A stretch of DNA of 64,000 nt from Vitis vinifera (lineage: Eukaryota; Streptophyta; Magnoliopsida; Vitales; Vitaceae): contig NC_081811.1 of NCBI RefSeq assembly GCF_030704535.1, forward strand, positions 3,922,501-3,986,500, written 5' to 3'. How positions within the stretch are numbered: position 1 is the first letter of the stretch; each line of letters opens with the position of its first letter. This document shows, one piece after another, positions 25,603 to 37,562 of this stretch. The position numbers and the translations under genes were made by a program. The notes under the pieces were generated by a model. That model was not told where the DNA came from. It was given only the letters and a program-made list of their open reading frames with translations, and searched no databases.

Positions 25603-27590
25603 TGATGGGGCAGGAATATCCTTACAGTGCCTAATTCTCTTCCAAGTAGGCAGAAAAGCTCTAGGTGTCAGTTTTGGAATGAAAGTGTCGATAAACCCAA
25701 AGTGCCTCTGGTTACAAACCATCTTCTCCTCTCCTACCAAACAGCGTGGTTTGATCTTGTGCGTCGTTGTTCAGCCTTCTGATCTGTCTATTTTTGTAAG
25801 TTCCTCTGTAAAAACAGTGCCCACAAAGGGAAGGAAGAAAAATGGCTGTGGATTTAGTCTGGCTCAGTAAGCAAAAAGGATGCTGGCGGGTGCCCCAGTT
25901 GGACTCATCACTGCCATGCAGTAGTTCTCTTGTTGTCAGGCAGGCCCCCCCAGCAGCCATTATCAACAGACTAGAGTCTCTACATGGCCTTGCTTGTTTT
26001 GTTGTGTGTAGGGTGGATGAAACTGTTTTTTATCTGGGTGGTAAATCACTGCCTTGTTACCAGTGTTCAGTGATTTTTGATGCGATGCTCGTGAAAATTT
26101 GGAAAAAGGAAATCCTGTACCCTTATCTGCACATATACACCCATACCAATAGTTTTCAGATCATGTTCTTTTACCTTTTAAAGGTTAATACTTATTATTT
26201 ATTAATTTATCATGGTAATCTTTTTGTTTCATTGATGGGTAGCTTCCAAATCCACTTCTGTAATTGCTATTGACATTGTATTAGTTGTGTAGATCTGTAT
26301 TCAGGTTTTGTTACGCCAGGACGCTACCAACTGGTAACCTCAATTCTCGTTTTAAAGGCATTTGGGGCTTGACAGTATTGATTAGGCTGCCGGTAATCCC
26401 TTATTTAATTCATAAACATGCTTTAAATTTCTTTGCCTCGATCCAATAATCTACAGCTGTGCCGCTTCAAATTGATTTAACTGAAACTCAGCTGAGCTTT
26501 GATGTCCTATGTCTCAGGTCTAGCCTCTGTTTGGTTGCCTGGACATTCAAGCCCCACCTATGGGCTACGATTTCCCTGCACTTATAGAGGATACCAGTAC
26601 CTTTTCGAGGTTTATTTTTAAAATACATATGATTTTGGTTTGCAGTTGTCTGTCTGGTTATACATAGAAGGTAATAATAACTTTTACATAAGGTATAAAA
26701 TTTTTTAGAATTTTACTTGGAAAAATTAATGGTTTAAAATTTTGTTTAAAAAAATTTAGGGCAAGTCATGCTTTTTGAAATTTGTTTTTAAAAACTGTTT
26801 TTTTTTTCTTTTAACTTAAAAACAATTTTTAAAAACAAATTTCAAAAAAATGGTTAAGCGGTTTCATGTTTTTAAAAACTAAGGAAATAATTTCTAATTG
26901 TTTTCTATTTTGTTTTATTTTTAAAAATTATTTGCAAAGAATGATGGTCAAGCTGTGTTAAAAAATTTTAAAAATAATTTTTTATTTTTAAAAATAAAAA
27001 GTTAAATCACAGGGCGAAACAGGTTCTGTAAGTATCAAATGTTTTGATTTTATTGCATATCTGATTCATTGTCCTAAATGAGAATGGTGATGTGGTGAGA
27101 TAAGGAGAGAAATCCATTCATCTATGTGCGAAAATTGTTGCAGATTTTAAAAAATCATTAAATTAAAAATATTTTTTCTTTTTTAATTTTTTAACTAATT
27201 TATCATTTTCTAGAATCCAGAGAAATTCGTAGAATCATGTACTGTATCTTCATAAGACTCTCCAAATACTTTGTTTTCCATCTATATACATATATATTCC
27301 ATTCGTGTTGCCCTACCATTTTAAGAGATTCTGGTTGAGCACTGACGTGAGAGATAAGACCCAATCGATGGTGGCGGCTCAACCAACTTGGAAACTTTGA
27401 AGCTTGATGTATAATGCGAAAAATAATAATATCAATCACAGGAAGGAAATAGGGTCTAAAATAATCCTTCGAATTTTGGAATTATTTTTGTTTTCTAGAA
27501 CTAGATAATTGTTTATAAAATAATATAAATTATGCCATAATTTGATATTTTCTATATAGACTCAGGGCAGAGATTTAATTGGCCGTGTTA
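25603..27590. other. 3' untranslated region of the DUF789 gene, then AT-rich spacer
   Basis: The first several hundred bases, up to about 26300, are not AT-rich and probably belong to the DUF789 transcript. Small open frames there have no protein features. From 26600 the DNA is AT-rich and holds a hairpin repeat at 26771-26850. No gene was found. Confidence 0.45.
26771..26850. repeat. AT-rich hairpin (MITE-like)
   Basis: The arm tttttgaaatttgttttta followed by aaaactg pairs with the arm at 26823-26850 around a T-rich loop. A diverged relative lies at about 49590-49665, with similar flanking words ('catg', 'atgg'). It looks like a small foldback family. Confidence 0.6.
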
Positions 27591-29452
27591 TTGTTTTACG
27601 AATAACAGGACAACTTCATTCCTATTAATCCCCTAACCCTTATACGGTTAGCTTCTTGTTACGGTCAGGGTTAGCGTTGTATTCCAGCAGCGAGCCTGTT
27701 TCAACCTTATCCTGGAAAACCTTATCCTCCAAATTGCAGAAACCGCTATTCCGCCTTTTCCAGGATCCACAACAGGTTCGTTTCCATTCACCCCTCAATT
27801 CTTTTTCTGCTTATTTTCTTTCTCTGTGATGCCTCTTTAATTTTTCTATCTGTTTCTCTCTAGTCTCTTGTTTTTGGGTTTGAATAATTCTTGTATTTGA
27901 ATTTTCTTTTATTTATTCATAGCGTAGAAGATGGTAATGCGAAACCCCCTTGAATTTTAAACTCAGTTTGATCTTTCTTTTAATTTTAGGGATGAAAGAT
28001 TAAGGGTTGGGTTTTGTAGGAGTGAAATCACTCTGAGCAAGCTTATACGGGTAAGAATTTGGAATTTGATAAAAACTGATTGAATTGTGCATTGTCGAAT
28101 GAATTCCTTTTTGTTTTCTCTTGGGTTGTTTTTGAAATTTAGTGAAGCCGAGTGGGAGGCCCGTTTGGGTTCAATACTGAGGCGTTATAAATCTTTGTGG
28201 GTGTTTGGGACATGGGTTTTCTTCTTTTTCTGTTTGGATTGAGGGCCGCCTATTAGTTTCTCTTTGTTTTGTTCTAAGTGGATTTGGAACCGTAGGCTTG
28301 GTTGTCGTCCTTTGGAAAAAGGTGGGCTTGCGGTACAAGTACTACTAACGCCTGTGTTTGGCATAAGTTTGTGCTGCAAATTAGCCTTTGTCTTGGATAA
28401 AGATATTCCTATTACAACTTGTTCTGAAGTTTTCTGTTGGAAACCTCATACATTGAAGTCCACCTCTTTGTTTGGGGATCAATTGAACTTTAAATTCGGA
28501 ACCCATTCTATGGTGTGAGCTTTGTTGATGAGGAAACCATTTTCAGAAATGCGAAAAAGAAAAAAATTTGGTGAAATTAAGCTGCTACTCTACTGAACTT
28601 GAATTAGGATGTGCTGAACTTTGTGTGATGTTGTCTTAGTCATTGAACTTTATGCCATTCCGGTGTTGTTCAAATCCCGAAAAAGATAAAAGAAAAGAAA
28701 ACATGTTGTGAGGAGACACATCCAGTCTTCTTGAAGCCTGACAAAGAGATTAAACTTTGGAGTCATAATCCAAAAAAAAAGGGAAACAAATTTGGAATTT
28801 GGAAGCTGAGGGAGAAACTAAGATGAAGAGTTGCAGGAAATATGAATTAATATGTTGACCGAAAGGTTGTGAACTTCTGATAGAATAGGTCTTAATATGA
28901 ATGTAGATGCAAAGACATTGATAAAAACATGGCAAATTATAACTTGGAGTCTCTTTTATTCTAGTAAAGGTTTAGTGACACTATAATATGAAGACCATTT
29001 TTTAGCAGGTGTGTGGAATTTCAGGGTCTTACTCCTTGTCATTCTTTCAATCAACAAAACTGAAAACACGTTCAGAAGTGATTTCTTTTGCTTTTGATGC
29101 TAGATTGAAACAATTATGCCTGTTTTCATACCAAAAATTTTTGGTAACTCCATACATCTTCTATAGAGTTCCATGGCTAAGTGGCTTCTTTATTAGAGAT
29201 GGTTTAGAGCCTCATAACTAAAAGGAAGTGCAACAAAGTGATGGAATAACTCAATAAAACCTCTTGTACTTTAAATAGGACAAATTTGGATTACAATTTT
29301 GTTGTGCAGTTTGCTGTTGTCTTACAGCCAGAAGAGTAGTGGACTGTAATAGGTAATAGAGAAATTTGATTAATGCATGTCTTTTAATCCATCATGATTC
29401 TTTTTTGGAAGTTTACCTCTTCTACTTATACCTTTCCTCAAATTGTAGACAG
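27590..29452 (+). promoter_or_regulatory. Promoter, likely non-coding first exon(s) and leader intron of the Myb/SANT-like gene
   Basis: A GC-richer block at about 27640-27780 ends in acaacag/gttcg, a possible donor. A second possible leader segment ends at 28050 in atacgg/gtaaga. The coding exon is preceded by an acceptor at about 29448 (ttgtag/acagATG). No coding sequence is supported between 27780 and 29448. Transcript evidence would be required to place the leader exons. Confidence 0.35.
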
Positions 29453-31480
29453 ATGGGTGTCCGAGCCCGAAACGGTAATGATCGCTTCAGGACAATTTGG
29501 ACACCAGAAATGGATCGGTATTTTATTGACCTCATGTTAGAGCAAGTCAACAAGGGGAATAGGATAGATGATCATTTATTCAGCAAACGAGCATGGAAGC
29601 AAATGACAGCATTGTTCAATGCAAAATTCAATTTTCAATATGAGAAAGATGTCCTGAAAAATCGTCACAAAACACTGAGGAACCTTTACAAGGCTATAAA
29701 GAATCTCCTTTGTCAGAGGGGCTTTAGCTGGGATGAACAGCGACAAATGGTGACTGCTGATAATAATGTCTGGGATGAATATATCAAGGTACAATGCTTG
29801 CTTTATTATTCAAAATTATTTCATGTTTGTTCCTGGAGTCTTACAGATTGTACTTGCAGGGACACCCAGATGCAAGGTCATATAGAATAAAAACTATCCC
29901 ATATTACAATGACTTGTGTTTTATATATAGAAATGCAACCCCTGAGCAAAAGGGTAATCATTTTGGCCATGATGGCAACCTTGACAATAGCATATCAGGA
30001 TCAAAGATGAGTGGAATATCCCCTGTTACGTCTGTTGATGATGGGGAACCAACTGACATTATTCACGAGTCATCACATTCAGGTGGGAACAAGATAGTAA
30101 CTGCCACTCAGCCAATGAGCCTGGGTGAGGTGGCTGTGGAGGCTCTCCATGACATCATGATCAATGAAGAGTATGACATCTCTTTGTCAAAAGAAACTGT
30201 GGATGAAAAACCTCAAGCTCCACCAGGTGAAACAGGCCCCAGCATGAGTCATCGTACAAGGACTTATTGGCAACCACCCATGGACCGTTATTTCATTGAC
30301 CTCATGCTAGATCAAGTGCAGAAAGGGAACCAGGTTGATGGTGTATTCCGAAAACAAGCATGGATGGAGATGATTGCGTCGTTTAATGCTAAATTTGGCT
30401 TTAAGTATGATATGGATGTTTTGAAAAACCGATTCAAAACTCTGAGAAGGCAATATAATGTCATTCGGAGCCTCCTTGACTTGAATGGGTTTATCTGGGA
30501 TGACACACGACAAATGGTGACTGCTGATGATTGCGTCTGGCAGGATTATATCAAGGTGTGTCTTTCATTTTATTCAATTTGGCTGTGTTTGGAGTCCACC
30601 TGGAATGGAAATCACTCTATTTTGTTTTCATAGAATTTAAAAGAATTATTATTGTTGATGCTTATTAAGATTGCAAGAAAGGATATTGTTTCTTATCAGC
30701 TTCGGTTGATAACTTAAATTCTCTCTTTTACAATGCATCCATTCTGAGTATGAGCCTTTTAGTCTTTGGATGCAACTGGAAATGAAGGGAATGATTCAAG
30801 GCCCAACTGCTAAATGACTCTTATCTCTGTTTTTCAATATTTGTGGATGATTCCTCTTTGTCTTCATTTTTTAAAACACGGTTTCAGAGCTTAGATTTGA
30901 TGAAATGCAGACACATACTAACGCACGCCAGTACATGACCCGGCCTGTGCCATACTACCAAGATTTGTGCGTGATATGCAGAGAACTTAGCATTGATGGA
31001 AGAGACACCGATTTGGGTTACGACGAACCAGATGACATTCCAGAAGTCAAGTTTCAAGGAGTTTTGAAGATTTCAGAGTCTCCAGCTGCATCATTTTCCA
31101 GTGAAGAGCAGCTGGGTGAGTTGAAGGAGTCATCACATTCTGGGTTAAGAAGGAACAAGCGACAATTAGAAAATCCATCGAATTCTGCAACCCCAAAAAG
31201 AATTCGAAAAAAAGATGGGAACATGGCTAGCGCTCTTAGGGAGATGGTGACTGCAGTTTCTTCTATATCAGAAAAGAACAAGGATGACGAGAACTCAGGT
31301 TCCATCTCAATAGAGAGTGTGATTGAAGCAGTCCAAGCCTTACCAGACATGGATGAGGAACTTGTTTTGGATGCCTGTGATTTCTTGGAAGATGAAAAGA
31401 AGGCAAAAACATTTCTGGCTTTGGACGTGAAACTGAGAAAGAAGTGGTTGATAAGGAAGCTCCGTCCACAGCAGTTATAG
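29453..31480 (+). CDS. Protein with two Myb/SANT-like domains (LIMYB / At2g24960-like), 3 exons
   Basis: A likely nuclear DNA- or protein-binding factor of the plant Myb_DNA-bind_3 family. The family includes L10-interacting MYB proteins, but the target here is unknown. Exons: 29453-29788, 29860-30555, 30911-31480, giving 1602 nt, 533 residues. Domain 1 (about residues 10-112) has TIWTPEMDRYFIDLMLEQV, KRAWKQMTALFN and DVLKNRHKTLRNLYK. Domain 2 (about 245-344) has TYWQPPMDRYFIDLMLDQV, QAWMEMIASFNAKF and DVLKNRFKTLRRQYN. Each domain ends in YIK exactly at an intron, and both following exons begin with a similar PYY-DLC block. The C-terminus is acidic, then basic (KLRKKWLIRKLRP), around a region with SIESVIEAVQALPDMDEE. 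The start MGVRARNGNDRF is the first ATG after the acceptor. It lies tail-to-tail with the Di19 gene. Confidence 0.9.
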
Positions 31481-33235
31481 GGTGACATTACATTCTTTCA
31501 TGTACATTGGGCATTCTGCATTCGAATAGGCTTTCTACTGCTTTTCTTATTGACCACACTGTGTATGGACTTAAAACTGATTTAATAATCAGGTTAACTC
31601 CATACCACCTGTCCATTATCCTCTGTTTATTGAACATTTATTTGAAAAGCAGGGTTAGAACTCATAAATGCGATGTACAATTCATCAGCTTGGCTTTTAT
31701 AGTGGAAATGTTTCTATTTGAAGTGCTTTGAGTTGAAGAGCCCGACACTGATTTTAGGAAGTGTTTTTAAATTTTTTATCATTCAAGTATTAGAAAGGTT
31801 AAAAACGTTTTCTATAGTCACTACAAAACGCACTCGAAGTGTTTTATCTCTCGAAATGTTTTTAGAAATTCACTTGAGCATTGTATGTAATTTTTCGACT
31901 TTTTGAAGATGTTTTCTAAATCTTGTGAAATGCCTATTTGTTTTCAAAACCACTTGTTATAGTAGAATTATTTTTAAAAGCATTTTCATACAAATTTATA
32001 TGCTCTGGTTGGGAAATGTCTACGAGAGAAGGGAATTGTGATAAAAATGATGCAAATTTTGAATCGTAAACAAATGAAGGAAAATAACAGTGTGGTCGTT
32101 TGTATCATATGGTGTGTTCTAATTGAACATGGTTTTCTGACATTTTTTTTCCTGGCCTATGCGCATAATGCATTATAGCTTAATTTTTAACTTTATTCAT
32201 CTATTTTCAATTTACCCAAAATTTCTACTCGTAATTTTTTTTTGACCGAATTTTATTTCCTGATCATGTCAAGTAAAGTGAGTTCTTCCACCCGAAATTT
32301 TTTAGTACAGAGGATATTGTCGTTGCTGAAGTTACCTCTGATTGGAAACTGGGTAAATGTGGCATATCCCTTTACCTAAACAGAGGTTTGGTCAAGCAAG
32401 GATAACTTTGTCCTTGCCAAGGATAACCATATCCTTGTACCAACATAACACAGAAGCTGAGGAATAACACCATCCTTCAGCCAAACATACCCTGCTGAAC
32501 TGTACAAGAAAGGATCCTATAGACTTTCTGACTTTCTGCTGATTTTGACAACCAGTGGGCTTTATTTTATTTTATTTTATTTTTATTGATTTTTTACTTC
32601 TTCCTGTGGGTATCATGAAATTGAAAACCTTTCAGTTATCATCCACTGAATTTAGAATAGAGGATTATGAAGGAGAAAATAAAGCACATACTAAACAGTT
32701 TTGAAATCTGTTACTCAAAAAAGTAAAAGAATTTTCCACCATGCCCTTTCTTTCTAATAATGCTAAAAACAAAATTAAGAATTAAAATTTTTTTCTGGGG
32801 ATTTGAGAATAATGCCCATGGCCAACTTCCTCCAACTATCAGAAACAAATGAAATCATTTCCATGCTAATGTTAAAGGGTTATGATTATTAGCAGGAAGC
32901 CTCAGAAACTTGTAAGAAGGAGAAGAAAAAGGAAATCACCTAGCATTTTTGAGACACAATGATCATATACTATAATTAAAGTGAGATCATATCAAAACAG
33001 AAGCTCAGTACTCATCTACCAGTCTGAAATGTAAGAGGAGCCACAAGGAAAACACAACATTAGATTTACAGAAAAGAGAGGATACAGGAGTTTTGACTCT
33101 GTTTTTGCCTAACTGATGGGAACACTTCATGAATTGCATTCAATTCCTACATCTAATCTAACTCTGTCAAGGAATCAGCATATTCAACACTTGCAACATG
33201 ATGTGCTTGTTAAAATTTAACATCAGAAGCCTCAT
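31481..33235. other. Spacer between two convergent genes
   Basis: It holds the 3' untranslated regions of the Myb/SANT-like gene (plus) and the Di19 gene (minus). The middle at 31740-31990 has agtgttttta- and aaaacact-type words typical of decayed AT-rich repeats. No additional gene could be supported. Confidence 0.45.
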
Positions 33236-36200
33236 TCATAAATTGTCATCGAGGAAGGTGGATAACAATAGTCCCTGCACAAACTCACATTGTTTTGCCT
33301 TCTCCTTTTGGTCCTTGTCTGATAGGGGAGACAGTTGCATGTTTCTGCCACAAAAAAAATACTGTCAGATCGAGTGTGGCAAAAGGGTGAAATTTATTAG
33401 TAATTCCAGAATACGTCTCAGTACATCTATGATCATCTAATTTTGTAAATGCAGAGATGTTAAGTATTAAACTATTTGCACATACTGGGTTACAATGCCA
33501 ATCTGAAGTTAATTTCACAAAGAGGGATTATAAGGTCAACCAAATTTCCAATTCATTCAGAACCAGGTTTCTCAACAGAATGCTTTCCTGCCTCTGGTTT
33601 CTACTTAAATGGTGTTCCAAAGCCATTAGAAATCACATCCAGATAATGGAAGTAACAAAATGCTAAGATTCAAAATCAATATAAGGAAAGAACTTGGTCA
33701 TTATTGCTGCGCTATAGAATAAATTTAGCGTCCAACTTTGGTTGGACGAGCCTCACATGGTTTGACTGGGTTTTGGTCTTCAAAGGTTCAACTGAAAGAT
33801 CTGAACTGGTCAGGTCTTTGGGGTAATCCATTTTAAAAAACCAATTCTTGACATCCTGTCTCACTCAGACTATTAACAAATTAAAGTAAGGTACCTAAAT
33901 GCACCCTAAATACTCAATATACAGCCAAGCAGAACTTGTACTACCAGCATTTAAAAACCAATCCCATGTAAAAATTGAACCTATAATCGTGGAAGACCAA
34001 TACTAAAAAGCATAATCAAACAGTTTACATAGTAAACATGATTAAGTTGTCAGTAGTACCATACAAGGGAACATGAATGATACAAGTTGGTGGACAGTGA
34101 GATTTGGTCATACCTTTCTAACATATTCTCATCTAAGCTTTTCTTTTCGAAGTTTACTTCAGTTGAAGAACTAGGCTGCATGCTTTCAGTGACATCAACC
34201 ATGGGCATGTTGTAAATAAAAGATGACAGCAATGGATCAGGTTCCGTATTGGAGGAAGAAAACACAGAGGAACCCCTAAGAAGAGATTGCAGTTGTCCAT
34301 CCTGCAACTCCTTCTTCAGCCAAGAACGGAGTGAATGGGATTCGCCCTTATGGAGTTTCAATTTTTGCTGAAGGTAACCTCTAGTCAAGGAAATTCAGAG
34401 CAAACCTATAGCTTTTATCACCATATAAAAGTATGAAATAAAAGGATTATTTTAACATGTCATAAAAGGACATGAACAAATAAAGAAACATGGAAATGTA
34501 ATGCACTTGAACAAGAAATAGAGGCTAACGGAATGTTTATGTGAATCAAACTTTAGAAAAAGAAAAAAATGTAAACATGATGGACCAGTCGTACTGATAA
34601 ATTAGCTGATGTTGCAGGGGTCTCCAGAAACTAAGGTCGAATGATTTAAAGAAAAAAAAAGGTATACAAACCCAATCTCTTATTGTTTACCTTTCTAAAT
34701 GGTTTACATGCATAGAAGTTTCCTACAAGCTTTTGTCAATGGATTTTCAAAGAAAACAAGGCAAAAAACTGACAGAGTCAGATTGAGATTTAAAAAGGAG
34801 GGAAGGGGAGGGGGAGGGGGAGGGGGAGGAGGGGGGAAGGAAAACAAACAGATTACAATGAACCATAATTCTAATTTGTTGTTGGTATTCACAAAACCAT
34901 GAGAAATATAAATCACTTTTCACTAATGTGATGTTGATTTAGTTAATTGCACAGACAACTGCATAACCCCATCCACGATTCAGTTCTTTGAGCAGAATTA
35001 ATTTGTGGGCAAACAATTTGCAGGAGCGAATTTCATGTCAATGCTTATGACATAAATTTCAAATAAGAACCAAAAAGCAAACATAAGCAAAAAGGGGGAA
35101 AAAGATTAACTCAATTGAGTAAAAAAGGATATCTTGAAAATATTTCCATGCTGTGTAGTTAAATGTTCAATCATATCAATCCCAACCCTTGTACCACAAA
35201 CAGTACATATCTGCAAACAAAAAGAAGGCAGATTGTGAGCAACATCTATTCAATGAAGGCACAATTAGAGTCCAAAAATCCATGTAAAACTTACTAAACA
35301 AGTATGCTCCTGTTACAGCATAACAGCACAAATTTGGCAATAATCTCATATCCAAATGTTTCTCGTCTTCACTCCCTTGCCCCCACAAGGACAGGCAGAC
35401 CAAAATCCCCAACCCCCACCCTTCAATAAGTTACGAGTTTGCATAATGGTAAAGTAGGACAAAGTATGGAATATAACTTCGGTAAATCTATGAGTACAAG
35501 TGGGGGAACAAAAAACCCGATGATTATGAGCGTTATGATATCTTCAATTAATCATCCATAAAGAGAAAGAGATTAATTTAAAGATGACATGACCCATAAA
35601 ATAAGAGATGAAGTGGAGAGGCAATTCTCCAAAGTGATGTAATTATTGACTGCCTATCAAGTCCAGTGCGAAAAGGTAACCTATCCAACATAGCTGTGCT
35701 TTAAGGCTTTTCTGGATTGAGTTACTCAAGATGATCAACTTTTCTATTTTCCTCTCTCATCATCAAAAGCATACCCCATAAAGAAGCAAAGAAGCCTATC
35801 CAATAATTCTTACCAGATTAATTCCAAAAACTACTTAGTGACCTGGATAAAGCAAATTGAAAGGTTTTATATCATTTATGAACTTTTTGACCCAAGTCAT
35901 AAAAACAAAAAATGGAGACAAAATCATTATCATCCAAAAGTATCCTCATTCCACCAATCAACATAGGCTAATTAGTAATTACAACTACAACAACAACAAC
36001 AAAAAAAAAAAAAACAAGTAATACCCCATAATTTGACTCGGTTGGATGCTCTTCATCAATATGGCAGCACAATCCAACAATATCGAAATCCTCCGAACAA
36101 AATGGGCATGGGAACTCCACCTTTGAATCATCATCTCCTTCTAAGTCATCAAAATCAATGCAGAGATCTGTTCCAAGAATAATCATCATAGATTCACCAC

Positions 36201-36606
36201 TTATTAGCATTAAAAAAGGTAGAATCAAGTCCCACTCCCTTTTAGCTCCACTTTGGTTTCATAGAAAGAGGCGAGAAAAAGTAATAAATGAAAACTTTAA
36301 ATCCCATTTTTTTTTCCTTCCATTCTCTCTCTTTTTCCTTTTTTAATTATTTGAAGTAACAAGAAAACAGGTTTTCTCAGCTGACGCAGCCTTTCTATTT
36401 TGTCTGAAACCACAACAACACAAATACAACAATAAAGAAAATTTCGTTCTGTTTCCTTCTCTTTCCCTTTCCTCTCCCTTTTTTTTTCTCATTAACCAAA
36501 CAGCATACAAAAAACCAATACGAAGCTCACCTGGCCGTGACAGAAGGGCCGATCGATAGCTCTTGGAGGAAGTAGAGAAACCAAAGCTCCATGAATCATC
36601 GTCCAT
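33236..36606 (-). CDS. Di19: Drought-induced 19 (Di19) zinc-finger protein, 5 exons with an AT-AC intron
   Basis: A nuclear protein of the Di19 family, linked to drought, salt and ABA responses, with two atypical C2H2 zinc fingers. Exons: 36531-36606, 36025-36167, 35133-35210, 34114-34373, 33236-33344, giving 666 nt, 221 residues. MDDDSWSFGFS opens the protein. Finger 1 is FPCPFCSEDFDIVGLCCHIDEEH; finger 2 is CTVCGTRVGIDMIEHLTTQH. A basic NIFKLQQKLKLHKGESHS stretch follows. Near the C-terminus, KDQKEKAKQCEFVQGLLLST is the conserved Di19 end. The third intron (34374-35132) begins ATATCCTT and ends AC, with a TTCCTTGAC branch motif. With GT-AG splicing the conserved FK-LQ junction would be lost. 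The start ATG at 36606 matches the family's short N-terminus. The gene is head-to-head with the SYP4 gene. Confidence 0.93.
34374..35132 (-). other. U12-type AT-AC intron of the Di19 gene
   Basis: On the minus strand the intron starts ATATCCTTTTT right after AAG. It ends TTTCCTTGACTAGAGGTTAC right before CTTCAGC. The putative branch adenosine is 11 nt before the intron end. All three signals match the minor (U12) spliceosome consensus, and splicing here joins the conserved NIFK and LQQK in phase 0. Confidence 0.88.
34797..34840 (+). repeat. G-rich tract with quadruplex potential
   Basis: Several runs of four to six G separated by single A give a sequence able to form G-quadruplexes on the plus strand, which is the template strand for the Di19 gene. 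It lies inside the AT-AC intron. The pre-mRNA would carry the complementary C-rich tract. Confidence 0.75.
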
Positions 36607-37562
36607 TAAGTTCCACCACAAAATTTGCCGAGAAATTCTTCACCTAACAACACGTCTCTTCCCCTAACCAGTAGAAAATTCTGCAAAATTTTCTCAGCTA
36701 CCAAATACACATTTCTCTCTCAGAAAATCTCTGTACAACTTACATAAATATTTATACATCTGTATGGACTCCGGGGAGACTTAAGGAAGAAGTAGCTTTG
36801 AACCGGGTCGGGTCATGTTACTGCATTTCGGTAAATGACCATAGACTCGCGCGAATTTTCGGAAACTGCCATCAACAACCGCTATTGAGACGCGTAATTC
36901 CCAAAAAGTTCTTAAAATATTCGGTATATTACATTCTTACCAAGGTTGCGGTACGCGCAAAGAGGAATGGACCCGGCACCGATTGCAGGGCACTTTGGGT
37001 ATTTTGGGTTCTCCAAGCGCGTGAAGGGACATGACACCTAGAAAAGTTTGGATCATCTGGGTCTTCGGAGTCTCTATTCTTTATTAGGAAAAAGCGTTGA
37101 AGCTATTAAGTTTAAATGGCTCAAAATTAAAAGTTTATTTAATTATATTTTAAAAAAAATAAATTTATTACATATTAACTTTTTTTTTTTTTTTTTCTCT
37201 CCATTATATCAACCTCAAATTTGTACGGACAGACCAGCGAGTTGACTGAAGGCCCAATGGGAGTCGAATTCCGACAAATCATACGGGAATTTGGGACTGG
37301 TTTTCCGTGACAAATACGTTGGGCCTGAGCTTGGGCTTGGGCGTGGGCTTGAACTCAGTTGTGTGGATGAAGGTTCGTTTTCGAATTGCGTCTTCATTCG
37401 TGAAAGTCGTCGTCCCTCGGACATTTCCAAACACCTCGAATTCCAATTTCCCTCGTAAGTATTTTTCTCATAAATTCCTCAGCAACTCTGCCAATTATGA
37501 GAAAACCATTTCCTCGTTCTCAAATTTGGAATTCTCACTTGTAGTTGCAGGTCCTGTTTTCC
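36607..37562. promoter_or_regulatory. Shared head-to-head intergenic region, Di19 / SYP4
   Basis: Only 956 bp separate the two start codons. The region includes both leaders. The plus-strand leader probably has an intron, with a donor at about 37456 (ctc/gtaagt) and an acceptor at about 37551 (ttgcag). A GC-richer core at 36830-37030 is a candidate shared promoter. Confidence 0.5.

Noticed and set aside
25842-26273. 143-codon plus-strand frame after the DUF789 stop
   Set aside because: It most likely falls in the 3' untranslated region; there is no start context, family motif or splice link.
34699-34902. Frame with a poly-glycine stretch
   Set aside because: It comes from the G-rich tract inside the Di19 intron.
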